DNA from: Herbinix sp. | Lineage (GTDB): Bacteria > Bacillota > Clostridia > Lachnospirales > Lachnospiraceae | Assembly (NCBI GenBank): GCA_029256105.1 | Contig: JAQSYO010000018.1 | Span: forward strand, 23,123-87,122 | DNA length: 64,000 bases | Direction: 5' to 3' | Shown: in pieces, positions 1 to 8,846 of the stretch | How the letters are laid out: each line of letters begins with the position of its first letter | How positions within the stretch are numbered: position 1 is the stretch's first letter | The notes under the pieces: generated by a model | Seen by the model: only the letters and a program-made list of their open reading frames with translations | Told to the model about the DNA's origin: nothing | Databases searched by the model: none | Made by a program: the position numbers and the translations under genes

Positions 1-1754
1 ACAGCACTTTCTTCTGAGGATAATAAGTAACCTGTATCTGTATCCTCCGATGATTGCATTAATATTCCACCTTCGCCAGTCACTGGATCACTGATATAAA
101 ATATAATGGAACGACCAAATAATTTAGTAATATATTCATTTGTCAGATTTACGATATTTTCAAGACCTCTGGTGATAAGTAATCGTTTATTTATTTCATA
201 CAGAACTTCAATACGTTGCTCCCTGTCTTGCGAAAATTCAGCCTGTACCTTAATTCTTACTGTCATAGTACTGGTAATCAATGCAGTTAAAAGCATAACA
301 AAAAAGGTAATCGGATAATCACCCTGGAATACATCCAAAGAATAATACGGCTCCATAAAAAAGAAATTATCAATAATAACACATAAAATCGAGGCTATAA
401 TACCATACATATATCCCGTCGTAACTCTTGATATGATCAAAATTGAAAGTATATAAAGCATAATAAAATTCTGATTTCTCATATCAAACTGTGCAAATAA
501 GATTGATATTAATGTAGTTATAACAAGAACACTAATTGTCTTAAATACATCTACCCAAGAGAAATAAAGACTTTGTATATTCGAATTTTTCTTATATTTT
601 TTGAATTTAGTCTTTGAATTACTGTCAGGTATAATATGAATTTCTGTATTATCAAGTAGAGATATCAATCTGTCTTCTAAATCTTCTTCAAATAAACTCT
701 TTATCGTCTTTTTATTTCTACTTTTGCCGATAACAATGTTGGTTATTCCAGAAAGCTTTGCATATTGTGCAACAGTTACTGCAATATCATTTCCGTTCAA
801 GGTTGCAATCTCAGCACCCAATTGTTCTGCCAACTCAACATTTGCCTGAAAACTTTTCTTAAGCTCTTCGGAGAGCATCTCATTCTCACTGTTTTCAACA
901 TATACTACCACCCAGGGTGAATGAAAGGCTTCTGCCATTCTTGCAGTAAAGCGGATACACCTTGCTGATGAGGGCGAACTACTGATACAAACAAGTATTT
1001 TTGTATTTGTTATTCGGTCGGACGGCATACCCTCATTTTGATTATTATGGCTAATCCGATCTGCGGCCTTTCTCATAGCAACTTCTCGAAGTAGGCGTAG
1101 ATTTTCTTTCGTCAGAAAATTCTCAGACTGACTTTCCTTCTCCTCTAAATCCATAATTCCACCTAATTCAAGGCGTCTTAAAAGCTCGTCCGGCTCAATA
1201 TCAATTAATTTCACCTTATCTGCATGATCGAATATATAATCCGGTACCGTTTCCTTTACATATACATGTGTAATTTCTTGAACAATATCATTGAGGCTTT
1301 CAATGTGCTGTACATTCACCGTGGTATATACATCAATTCCTGCATTTAATAGCTCTTCTATATCTTGATATCTTTTTTTATTTCGTACCCCGGGGAGATT
1401 CGAATGTGCTAATTCATCCACCAAAATTAATCTCGGTTTGCGTTCCAGCGCCGCGTCCAAATCAAATTCTTTCAATCGATCGTTCTTATCCGTAATTGCT
1501 TTGCTTGGTAAGGTTGGTAACCCATTTAATAATTTCATTGTCTCATGACTGGTAGTATGTTTAATAGATCCTACGATAACATCCATACCGTTATGAAATT
1601 GCACCTGTGCATCATCTAACATAGCATAGGTTTTACCCACACCGGCAGCATAACCGAAAAATATCTTCAGATGTCCTCTGTGGTTTATTTTATTGTAGTC
1701 AGAATGTTCTGGTAAAGGCTTTACATTCTGTTTTGTTTCCTGCAACTCTTTCAT
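1..1754 (-). CDS. kdpD: KdpD osmosensitive K+ sensor histidine kinase, 5' part (truncated by window edge)
   Basis: Not in the ORF track because it runs off the left edge; translation from 1754 is open to base 1, about 584 codons. The KdpD sensor domain comes first, with a Walker A-like GYAAGVGKT near residues 34-42 and the VDELAHSN segment. A universal-stress-protein-like domain follows, then a DUF4118 four-helix membrane segment and the start of a GAF region. The kinase core lies outside the window. KdpD senses low potassium or turgor and phosphorylates KdpE to switch on the Kdp potassium ATPase. The start is uncertain: the ATG at 1754 has no close ribosome site, while an AAAGGAG lies about 45 bases upstream, so an in-frame GTG or ATT start is possible. 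A family member beyond doubt. Confidence 0.93.
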   Translation of the reverse strand, partial: MKELQETKQNVKPLPEHSDYNKINHRGHLKIFFGYAAGVGKTYAMLDDAQVQFHNGMDVIVGSIKHTTSHETMKLLNGLPTLPSKAITDKNDRLKEFDLDAALERKPRLILVDELAHSNLPGVRNKKRYQDIEELLNAGIDVYTTVNVQHIESLNDIVQEITHVYVKETVPDYIFDHADKVKLIDIEPDELLRRLELGGIMDLEEKESQSENFLTKENLRLLREVAMRKAADRISHNNQNEGMPSDRITNTKILVCISSSPSSARCIRFTARMAEAFHSPWVVVYVENSENEMLSEELKKSFQANVELAEQLGAEIATLNGNDIAVTVAQYAKLSGITNIVIGKSRNKKTIKSLFEEDLEDRLISLLDNTEIHIIPDSNSKTKFKKYKKNSNIQSLYFSWVDVFKTISVLVITTLISILFAQFDMRNQNFIMLYILSILIISRVTTGYMYGIIASILCVIIDNFFFMEPYYSLDVFQGDYPITFFVMLLTALITSTMTVRIKVQAEFSQDREQRIEVLYEINKRLLITRGLENIVNLTNEYITKLFGRSIIFYISDPVTGEGGILMQSSEDTDTGYLLSSEESA

Positions 1755-1812
1755 AACGATTTTATAGGGACTTGATAAGCAAATCCCTTTCACTCCTTTT
1801 TCTAATCAACTA

Positions 1813-1833
1813 TCATATGTAAAATACATATGA
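1813..1833. promoter_or_regulatory. Inverted repeat upstream of kdpD
   Basis: TCATATGT and ACATATGA arms of 8 bases flank a 5-base loop. It lies between the end of the response regulator gene and kdpD. It could be an operator for kdpD or a weak hairpin ending the exporter operon; there is no clear U-tract. Confidence 0.3.
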
Positions 1834-1843
1834 ATAAATACTC

Positions 1844-2470
1844 TCATGAATTTTTAAGATAATGAACAGCAATCTGTGTTCTATGCTCTAGTCCTGTTTT
1901 TTCTAGAATTGTGCTGATATGGTTACGCACCGTTCCATTCGTTAAAAATAACTTCTCACCTATTTCCTTATTGGATAAGCCCTCGGAGATAAGTTTAACA
2001 ACCTCCAACTCTCTAGGAGATAAAAGCATCTCAAATAAATTATTCCCGGTAGCATTATTAGAAACTCTGCTTCGAATAAATTCCAGAACATCAGCTTGAA
2101 ACACAGTTCCACCGGTATTAATTAAACGGATAGCTGAGAGAATACGTTCTGCAGGACTGTTCTTGAGAATGTAACCGTTCACTCCTGCTTTTAACGCTCG
2201 CAGAATAAGATCCGGTTCATCGAACGTTGTCAACAATAGTGGTAAGGATAACTTTTCCTCCATAATCACCTGTGCGGCCTGAATTCCATCCATAACAGGC
2301 ATGCGTATATCTAACATAACCACATCTGGTTTCAAGCATCTACAAAGCTCCACCGCTTTATTCCCATCGATAGCAGCTCCTAGGAACTCCAAATCCAGCT
2401 GTGTTTCAATTATCATCTTCAAGCCTTCTCGAATGATTGCATCATCATCCGCAATTAGCACTCTTATCAT
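1844..2470 (-). CDS. NarL/LuxR-family response regulator (LnrK-like)
   Basis: About 208 aa. The receiver domain has the acidic cluster at residues 8-10 and the phospho-acceptor Asp near residue 54 (DVVMLDIRMP). The C-terminal LuxR-type helix-turn-helix (about 145-205) contains the LSPRELEVVKLI and GTVRNHISTIL signatures. I take the ATG at 2470 because GGGAGGAAAC lies just before it; the ORF track start at 2515 adds 15 unlikely residues. It is the last gene of a minus-strand run: ABC ATPase, two permeases, histidine kinase, then this regulator. That content matches the B. subtilis linearmycin-resistance system (lnrJKLMN), although the order differs. It probably activates its own operon through the palindrome at 7249-7264. 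The physiological inducer is unknown. Confidence 0.9.
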   Translation of the reverse strand: MIRVLIADDDAIIREGLKMIIETQLDLEFLGAAIDGNKAVELCRCLKPDVVMLDIRMPVMDGIQAAQVIMEEKLSLPLLLTTFDEPDLILRALKAGVNGYILKNSPAERILSAIRLINTGGTVFQADVLEFIRSRVSNNATGNNLFEMLLSPRELEVVKLISEGLSNKEIGEKLFLTNGTVRNHISTILEKTGLEHRTQIAVHYLKNS

Positions 2471-2612
2471 GTTTCCTCCCACCAGTCTTGCGACTTGAAA
2501 CAAATATAATAACATTCTACATCTATATAGTCAAAATTAAAATAGTTTTCGGTTTTATTTATCCAAGATGATTTTATTATAGGTTACTCATCTATACAGG
2601 AAGCTTCTTTTC

Positions 2613-3728
2613 TCAATAAGTGAAAATGTTAGTCACACCAAATCCTTTTTCCCCTTTGTTAAAGAAACAACGCCCCTTCGAATTGATGGTGCGATCTTCG
2701 ATTGCTTCTAAGCCCATTCCTTTTTCAAAGCCTTCCAAAGCAGTTCCGTTATCTTTATATTCTACCTTAATAATCTTCTTAAATATTTCTATCGTTAATG
2801 AAAAATCCGATGCATTTGAATGCTTTAACACATTCGTTAAGCACTCCTTCAAATTATCATGGATACATGCCCATATTTCAAGAGAAATTAAGTCCAAGTC
2901 CCCTGAGGTGTATAATGTAGTCGATTTATTATAGCTTACTTTAAATTCCTCAAGCATAGCGGTAATGTCATTAATCCCAATCCGATACCTCTCTGCTCGT
3001 TCGTCTCGTAATGATGTACGAATTTCATCAACGCCTTCCCGTAAATTTACGATAGCCTTTTGAATGCTGGTTGTTGCTTTCTCTGGATTATCCTTCATAA
3101 TCAACATGGCTGCCTCTAGCATAATGATACTGCCTGAAATTCCATGTCCAACTTGATCATGAATTCTAGCAGCGATACGGGTTCTCTCTTCGACAGAGGC
3201 TGTATACTTTAATGTTTTCATCAGACTTTTTATATCTATAATTTTTTTATTCAGTTCAAGAATCGTTTCCTTTTGTGTTTCATTAATCTCATTATAAGCT
3301 GCAAGTTTTATAAGAATTAATCTGCTGAATAGGATCATGATTATTAATGTAAAAGTAATCACCATCGCATTTATACTGGGAAGAAAGATTAAGATGGACA
3401 TGATAAGTAAAACACAAAGTATATAATAGTACATTCTTGAATCAATTGATATCTCCAATATATGAACTAACAAAAGAACAAATAAAGGGAAAAATGAATC
3501 TATTCCTAATGCAAAACACGCAATTAAGGAAGCAACTAACGTAACTATAATCACTTTTTTATATTTATTTATTCGATTTAATAGTATTTCCAGCAAAAAA
3601 ACGCAAGTAAAGCTAAGTGTCGATATTACCGAAATGGTAATATCGACCTTAGCTGAATTAAACATTGTTATTGATGCTATCACCGCCACTATTTTTGCTA
3701 AAAAATAAAGGAAGGGCTTATCAATCAT
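2613..3728 (-). CDS. Membrane sensor histidine kinase, HisKA_3 type (LnrJ-like)
   Basis: About 371 aa. Several hydrophobic helices occupy residues 1-145. A dimerisation/phosphoacceptor domain follows with ARIHDQVGHGISGS (His near 190). The HATPase domain has an N box (LKECLTNVLKHS), a DNG motif and GMGLEAIEDR. This is the NreB/DegS/LiaS style of kinase that pairs with NarL regulators, and its partner lies just downstream. The start at 3728 is preferred because AGGCGG lies six bases before that ATG; the ORF track start at 3779 overlaps the permease gene and has no ribosome site. With few extracytoplasmic residues, it probably senses the membrane or its transporter, which is inference from intramembrane-sensing kinases. 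Confidence 0.88.
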   Translation of the reverse strand: MIDKPFLYFLAKIVAVIASITMFNSAKVDITISVISTLSFTCVFLLEILLNRINKYKKVIIVTLVASLIACFALGIDSFFPLFVLLLVHILEISIDSRMYYYILCVLLIMSILIFLPSINAMVITFTLIIMILFSRLILIKLAAYNEINETQKETILELNKKIIDIKSLMKTLKYTASVEERTRIAARIHDQVGHGISGSIIMLEAAMLIMKDNPEKATTSIQKAIVNLREGVDEIRTSLRDERAERYRIGINDITAMLEEFKVSYNKSTTLYTSGDLDLISLEIWACIHDNLKECLTNVLKHSNASDFSLTIEIFKKIIKVEYKDNGTALEGFEKGMGLEAIEDRTINSKGRCFFNKGEKGFGVTNIFTY

Positions 3729-3738
3729 AGGATACCGC

Positions 3739-4884
3739 CTAATTATTCTTATAATTTTGTGAAAATAATACTGCTCCAATAAGTAAAGATAAAACTGTAA
3801 ATAATACGAGTATGATAATATTCGGATATATATTCGCCGTTAAATCTGCTTGCAATCTTCGAAACGCATCCATAAACCAAAACTGAGGCATAACTCTTGC
3901 AAGATTTTGTAACGTCTTTGGTGACATATCCAAGGGAAAATATGCTCCTCCTAAAATGCAGCCTACGGTGGAAAATCCAATAATTATAGAGGTAATGGCA
4001 TTTTTTGATTTTAGTGCCAAAGCTACCGCCAAGGAAAAGCTGACAGTAAATAAAGAGAATAAGCACATAAACAATACTAAAATCCATATTGAAAAACCAA
4101 TCTGTATCTTCATTAGATAGATATACCCACAATATAGACCTATCTGGATAAGACATATGACCATTCCAAAAATACCAGATCCGATAATATATTGAATTGG
4201 TTTAACCGGTGTTGCTTGAACCCTGCTGAACACTCCGGATAAACGATCATCTAATACCATAAAGGATAATAACACACTGATAGAAAATATGAACATCAGA
4301 TAAAATCCAACGGAATTGATAAAACCAGCCTGACCGGTTAAAGCCTTTTTATCTAAGGTTTGCGCTTCCGTTTTTGTAATCTTTATATTTTCATTATTAT
4401 AATCAAATAGAAGTTTGTCAAAGGTATCCTTATTACCGGAAGTACTACTTGCTAGTATATTGATACTGTTTAAATAATTATTGATGTTTACCTGAAGAAA
4501 TGCAGCATTTTCATAATCCTCCAATGAAGTTACGATCAATTCCTTCTTGTTACCGGAGGCGTATTCTTCATAAAAACTCTCTGGTATTTCTATTATAACT
4601 GATATATTCTTTTCAATCAACTCTGTAGCGAGGAAGGCATAGTTATTATTTTCTACTAAAGCATAATCCAGTTGCTCCGTAAGGTATCCCTTAAAATCTT
4701 CTGATAATTTACTCTTGTCATTATCGATTAACCCAATCGATACTTTAGCAACCGACATATCGGCCACCATATCCCCCATGGAATATAGGATTAGGCATAA
4801 CATAGCAGCGCCGATTACGGACAAAACGACTGCAAAAAGATTGCGCTTTATATTTGTCTTTGTAATTAACCATATATTCTTCAT
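3739..4884 (-). CDS. ABC-2 type exporter permease (second permease, LnrN-like)
   Basis: 381 aa. It has one N-terminal membrane helix, a large extracytoplasmic domain of about 150 residues, and five or six C-terminal helices, the ABC2_membrane_3 layout. Its start overlaps the upstream permease stop by four bases (ATGA), so the two are translationally coupled. Together with the other permease and the ATPase at 6191-7138 it should form an exporter; the related LnrLMN system removes amphipathic polyene antibiotics from the membrane. Substrate here is not shown by sequence. Confidence 0.88.
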   Translation of the reverse strand: MKNIWLITKTNIKRNLFAVVLSVIGAAMLCLILYSMGDMVADMSVAKVSIGLIDNDKSKLSEDFKGYLTEQLDYALVENNNYAFLATELIEKNISVIIEIPESFYEEYASGNKKELIVTSLEDYENAAFLQVNINNYLNSINILASSTSGNKDTFDKLLFDYNNENIKITKTEAQTLDKKALTGQAGFINSVGFYLMFIFSISVLLSFMVLDDRLSGVFSRVQATPVKPIQYIIGSGIFGMVICLIQIGLYCGYIYLMKIQIGFSIWILVLFMCLFSLFTVSFSLAVALALKSKNAITSIIIGFSTVGCILGGAYFPLDMSPKTLQNLARVMPQFWFMDAFRRLQADLTANIYPNIIILVLFTVLSLLIGAVLFSQNYKNN

Positions 4885-5987
4885 CGTTCTTCCTCCTTTT
4901 TGCTGAATAAAAATGCCCCTAAAGCCAAGGCTACAGCCATTATGAGGAGACAGATCAGGATTACCGTATTCGCTTTACCAAAGCGGTTAAATACAGATAA
5001 ATCGAAGGCTGCCTGCTGTATTTGATAAATTGGCATCAGATTCGTAAGACCTTTGATATTAACTTCCTTTGAATAGGTTCCACCAAAGAACATCATTAAC
5101 CATAAGACCGGCATGATGACTGCCATTGGATTTGCTTTAATCACAATACCGATTGCTGCACCAATGGAAACCATGCAAAGTGTCACAACAAGAAACATAA
5201 AAAACAAATATAAATTAGCTCCTAATGTTGTAGCATAATGTGCTTTAAATACAAATACACTTACTGTCATAATGACCGTTATCTGAAGCGCTACTTGCGG
5301 AACCATCCCAAGTATCTTCTGTAGAAATAAGTAAACGCGGTTCTGAGGAGTTATAATTAACCGATTAATCGTCTTATCTTGACGCTCCCCAACAAAGGCA
5401 CCTGCTCCTACCAATACACTCATAAAACCAATCATCGATACCATAGATACTGCATAATAATCAATCATTGTTCGTTTTACACCCAAATCCTTCTGAACAA
5501 CATATTCCTTTTGTATTGTATTACTATTTACGAAGGTCTCTGGCGATGTCTTCATCACCGTAGTAATCGCTTTATTCGTTTGTACAAAGCTATTCAGTAT
5601 TGCACCGACTGTACGATTTTTTATGTGGTTTGTTCCTTCATACACTTGTATTTCCATTGGATCTCCAGCAAAAACTACAACTGCAGTTATTTCATCTTTC
5701 CCGGCTAAAAGCCTAGCAGTTTTAAGATTCTTCGCTTCCTCAAAGATTAAATTGCTGCCATCCCCAGCTTCTTTCACAAAGCTTTGTATTGCCATCACCT
5801 GATAGGGATTCTCTGTCTCGACCAAGTAGTGTATCTTGATTTCTCCGATCGTTTCTTCTGATTTATCCATGGAAGCAAGTAAATTGCCCAGCAGAAAAAC
5901 CAGTATTACAGGAAACATCATGAAGAAGAATAAATTTGTTTTATCTCTCACAAACTCCTTTGTTTCTTTTATCACTATATTAAACAT
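4881..5987 (-). CDS. ABC-2 type exporter permease (first permease, LnrM-like)
   Basis: 368 aa with the same topology as the next gene: an N-terminal helix, an extracytoplasmic domain to about residue 175, then several hydrophobic helices (for example YYAVSMVSMIGFMSVLVGAG). The ATG has GGAGGG six bases upstream. The two permeases are diverged paralogues and probably heterodimerise. It shares the operon with the ATPase and the two-component pair, suggesting self-regulated drug or antimicrobial-lipid export. Confidence 0.88.
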   Translation of the reverse strand: MFNIVIKETKEFVRDKTNLFFFMMFPVILVFLLGNLLASMDKSEETIGEIKIHYLVETENPYQVMAIQSFVKEAGDGSNLIFEEAKNLKTARLLAGKDEITAVVVFAGDPMEIQVYEGTNHIKNRTVGAILNSFVQTNKAITTVMKTSPETFVNSNTIQKEYVVQKDLGVKRTMIDYYAVSMVSMIGFMSVLVGAGAFVGERQDKTINRLIITPQNRVYLFLQKILGMVPQVALQITVIMTVSVFVFKAHYATTLGANLYLFFMFLVVTLCMVSIGAAIGIVIKANPMAVIMPVLWLMMFFGGTYSKEVNIKGLTNLMPIYQIQQAAFDLSVFNRFGKANTVILICLLIMAVALALGAFLFSKKEEER

Positions 5988-6169
5988 ATTAGCCCTCCAA
6001 TTGCATGCGAAAGTGCATACATTACACTTCTAAAGATGATGCTACTGAGTAGTATCATAAACAATACCTGAAAGAATTTTAAAATGAAACTCTCAAGTGT
6101 TAAGACGATCTTTTTTAACACTTTTGGATTATCATTTTGAAGTTCTTTCCAAGAATTTTGGCTTTTCAA
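5975..6169 (-). CDS. Possible small membrane protein within the ABC exporter operon
   Basis: A 64-codon TTG-initiated ORF fills most of the gap between the ATPase and the first permease and overlaps the permease start by 13 bases. The product would have a charged N-terminus and a hydrophobic stretch at about residues 33-55 ending in ICLI. The only ribosome-site candidate (GAGGGA) lies about 16 bases upstream, which is far. It is either a small accessory membrane protein or a chance ORF. No family recognised. Confidence 0.3.
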   Translation of the reverse strand: MKSQNSWKELQNDNPKVLKKIVLTLESFILKFFQVLFMILLSSIIFRSVMYALSHAIGGLICLI

Positions 6170-6190
6170 AATTCTTTTTATCTCTTCCCT

Positions 6191-7138
6191 CTATCTTAAT
6201 TCATGTCCCGTCAATGTCAAAAACATCGTATCCAGATTCGGTACTTCAGAATTAATGTTTATAATAGGCAAGCCTAACGTCAAAAATTGTTCAAGAATTT
6301 TGGATATGCTGTTCAATTGGATAGAGATGTCGATACGAATTGTATTATCTTCTGCAGCAACAGCCTTCACATCCGGCATATTCTTCAACTTCTTTTTTAA
6401 ATCCTCTACTTCAAAGGCTATCGGTAACTTTGTCTCAATATAAACGGATTGCACATCCGTGACAAGCGAAACTAATTCTTGTTTTGTTCCACAGGCAATC
6501 ATTTGCCCTTTATCGATGATTGCGATGCGATCGCAAATTTCCTCCACCTCATTCATATAATGAGAGGTATAAATAACAGTTGCCCCACGTTCTCTTAAGA
6601 TGCGAATTGAATTTAATATATGCTCACGAGATTGAGCATCAACCCCTACCGTTGGCTCATCCATTACAATCAGCTTCGGTGCATGTGCAATGCCACAGGC
6701 AATGTTAAGTCTCCGTTTCATTCCACCGGACATCTGCTTTGGTTTCATGGAAGCTCGATCGGCGAGACCAACAAACTCCAATGCTTCCTTCGCTGAATTA
6801 GTTAAATCACTACCCTTTCGTCCATATAAGGAGGCAAAGAATTTCACGTTTTCTAAAGCGGATAAATGGCTATATACTGCGATATCCTGCGGAACCATAC
6901 CGATCAGTTGCTTGATTTTCATCTTATCTTTTCGAATATCCAAACCATTTACATCGATCTCACCCTTATTATAATCAGACAATGTCGTCAACACACTGAG
7001 GGTGGTAGATTTGCCTGCTCCGTTTGGTCCTAATAGACCGAATATTTCACCTGTTTTTACATTAAAGCTCAGATTGTCTACTGCACAAAGCTCCCCATAT
7101 TTTTTGGTAAGATTTTTTATTGTAACAAAATATGACAT
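6191..7138 (-). CDS. ABC transporter ATP-binding protein (LnrL-like exporter)
   Basis: 315 aa. Walker A GPNGAGKST lies near residue 38, the Q-loop is in GMVPQDIAV, the signature is MSGGMKRRLNIA, Walker B is LIVMDEPTVGVD, and the H-loop is YTSHYMNE. The C-terminal ~80 residues form the extra domain typical of DrrA/CcmA-type exporter ATPases. It has a GGAGGG ribosome site and is the first gene of the operon running to 1844. The upstream region holds a -10 candidate and a palindromic operator. Confidence 0.95.
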   Translation of the reverse strand: MSYFVTIKNLTKKYGELCAVDNLSFNVKTGEIFGLLGPNGAGKSTTLSVLTTLSDYNKGEIDVNGLDIRKDKMKIKQLIGMVPQDIAVYSHLSALENVKFFASLYGRKGSDLTNSAKEALEFVGLADRASMKPKQMSGGMKRRLNIACGIAHAPKLIVMDEPTVGVDAQSREHILNSIRILRERGATVIYTSHYMNEVEEICDRIAIIDKGQMIACGTKQELVSLVTDVQSVYIETKLPIAFEVEDLKKKLKNMPDVKAVAAEDNTIRIDISIQLNSISKILEQFLTLGLPIININSEVPNLDTMFLTLTGHELR

Positions 7139-7197
7139 GATGTTCCCTCCAATTTCATTAATAATCTACTTTTTTGATTAATTGTTCCTTTGTACTA

Positions 7198-7264
7198 ATC
7201 ATACACGAAGTAGCACATAACAGGAAGTGACGATAGATATAACTAGACTATGACATTTGTCATA
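7198..7264 (-). promoter_or_regulatory. Promoter and palindromic operator candidate of the exporter/two-component operon
   Basis: On the minus strand a TATGAT -10 lies at 7198-7203 with no good -35, as expected for an activator-dependent promoter. TATGACA and TGTCATA arms separated by two bases occupy 7249-7264, centred about 65 bases upstream of the predicted transcription start. This is a usual place for a NarL-family activator dimer. The link to the operon's own regulator is inference. Confidence 0.5.
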
Positions 7265-7331
7265 AGTTTTTTATGCATTTCATAATAAAATCCGTGTAAA
7301 TCGTAATAACTACCTATGTAAATGTTTTTAA

Positions 7332-7412
7332 TTGAAAAATCCAATGTTTTCATTTATAATGTCTTTAGTTAAAGATTGAAGGAAACGGGAAATGTAACTA
7401 TATAACATTTCC
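7332..7412 (+). promoter_or_regulatory. tyrS promoter and short leader hairpin
   Basis: TTGAAA (7332-7337), 17 bases, then TATAAT (7355-7360) is a near-consensus sigma-A promoter. The roughly 70-base leader holds GGAAATGT/ACATTTCC as an eight-pair hairpin at 7388-7412, just before the AAGGAGG ribosome site. No T-box signature is present, unlike many Firmicute tyrS genes. Confidence 0.7.
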
Positions 7413-7435
7413 GGATATATTAAGGAGGAAGACCA

Positions 7436-8668
7436 ATGTCTACGAATGTTTATGACATATTACAGGAACGTGGGTTTATCGAGCAGTGCACTCACGAAAC
7501 GGAAGTTCGCGAATTATTAGGAAAGGAATCTGTTACCTTTTATATAGGCTTTGATGCAACCGCTGACAGTTTGACAGCAGGACATTTTCTTACCGTTATG
7601 GCTATGATGCATATGCAAAAAGCCGGACATAAACCAATCGCTCTTCTTGGCGGCGGTACTACCATGATCGGCGATCCAACCGGTAAATCCGATATGCGTA
7701 CGCTTATGACCGTTGAGACAATTCAACATAATGCAGATTGCTTCCTACAACAGCTGTCAAAGTTTATTGATTTTGAAGATAACCATGCAATTATTGCAAA
7801 CAATGCGGACTGGTTATTAGATCTTAATTACGTTGAATTTTTAAGAGAAATCGGAATCCATTTTTCCGTGAATAAAATGCTTACCGCTGATTGCTACAAA
7901 CAACGTATGGAAAAAGGTCTTACCTTCTTCGAATTCAACTACATGTTGATGCAGTCCTATGACTTCTGGAAATTGAATAAATTATATAATTGTACTCTTC
8001 AATTAGGTGGTAACGATCAATGGTCCAATATTCTGGGCGGTGTAGATTTAATCCGACGCAAAGAGCAAAAACCTGCTTTTGGTTTAACCTTTAAACTTCT
8101 CACTACCAGTGAGGGTATTAAGATGGGCAAGACTATGAAAGGTGCGGTATGGTTGGATCCGAACAAGACGACTCCTTACGAGTTCTATCAGTATTGGAGA
8201 AATATTGAAGATGTTAAAGTCGAAGAATGCTTAGGTCTTCTCACCTTCCTTCCGATGGATGAAGTAAGAAGACTTGGTGCTTTAAAGGATGCAGAGATAA
8301 ATTTTGCAAAGGAAGTTCTTGCATTTGAGATTACCAAGATTGTACATGGCGAGGAAGAAGCAACAAAAGCACAGGATGCTGCTAGAGCATTATTTGGCGG
8401 TGGAATGAAATCCGAGGATATTCCGACTACTTTGTATCCTGCAGCTAAATTCGCAGAAGGAATTGATTTAATCACCATGATGTGTGATGCCAAACTTGCT
8501 GTCTCACGCTCCGATGCTAGACGTAATATCCAACAGGGTGGCGTATCTGTAAATGATGTTAAGGTTGAAGATTTTGACCGAGTATTCACTGACAAGGATT
8601 TTGATGCAGAGGGTGCACTATTGATTCGAAAAGGAAAGAAAGGCTTCCATCGGTTTATGGCTGAATAG
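7436..8668 (+). CDS. tyrS: Tyrosyl-tRNA synthetase
   Basis: 410 aa, a usual TyrRS length. It charges tRNA-Tyr in the cytoplasm. The class I signatures are present: an HIGH variant in DSLTAGHFL near residue 40 and KMGKT (KMSKS variant) near 230. A C-terminal S4-like RNA-binding domain ([25 protein letters not shown]) follows. Ribosome site AAGGAGG lies at ideal spacing. It is transcribed alone from the promoter at 7332. A tandem hairpin repeat follows directly after the stop codon. Confidence 0.98.
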   Translation: MSTNVYDILQERGFIEQCTHETEVRELLGKESVTFYIGFDATADSLTAGHFLTVMAMMHMQKAGHKPIALLGGGTTMIGDPTGKSDMRTLMTVETIQHNADCFLQQLSKFIDFEDNHAIIANNADWLLDLNYVEFLREIGIHFSVNKMLTADCYKQRMEKGLTFFEFNYMLMQSYDFWKLNKLYNCTLQLGGNDQWSNILGGVDLIRRKEQKPAFGLTFKLLTTSEGIKMGKTMKGAVWLDPNKTTPYEFYQYWRNIEDVKVEECLGLLTFLPMDEVRRLGALKDAEINFAKEVLAFEITKIVHGEEEATKAQDAARALFGGGMKSEDIPTTLYPAAKFAEGIDLITMMCDAKLAVSRSDARRNIQQGGVSVNDVKVEDFDRVFTDKDFDAEGALLIRKGKKGFHRFMAE

Positions 8669-8671
8669 TGT

Positions 8672-8786
8672 GAAGAAAAAGAGTCTTCACACGGGAAGAA
8701 AAAGAGTCTTCACACGGGAAGAAAAAGAGTCTTCACACGGGAAGAAAAAGAGTCTTCACATGGGAAGAAAAAGCGTCTTCCGGGCT
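8672..8786 (+). repeat. Five-copy 23-bp tandem repeat with internal dyad, after tyrS
   Basis: The unit GAAGAAAAAGAGTCTTCACA plus CGG repeats at 8672, 8695, 8718, 8741 and 8764; the last copy is diverged. Each copy has GAAGA/TCTTC arms; the first extends to GTGTGAAGA/TCTTCACAC. Copies 1-3 are essentially identical, so the expansion is recent. A separate GCCGC-GTA-GCGGC hairpin follows at 8796-8808. Confidence 0.9.
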
Positions 8787-8846
8787 ATTGGAGATGCCGC
8801 GTAGCGGCAAGGTCTTAAAAAAATAAGAAGAATGGAGTTGAAGCTT

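Noticed and set aside
5379-5708. 109-codon plus ORF
   Set aside because: Antisense shadow of the first ABC permease with no ribosome site.
7361-7435. T-box upstream of tyrS
   Set aside because: Leader is about 70 bases and has no GGGTGG-ACCGCG-type sequence; only a small hairpin.
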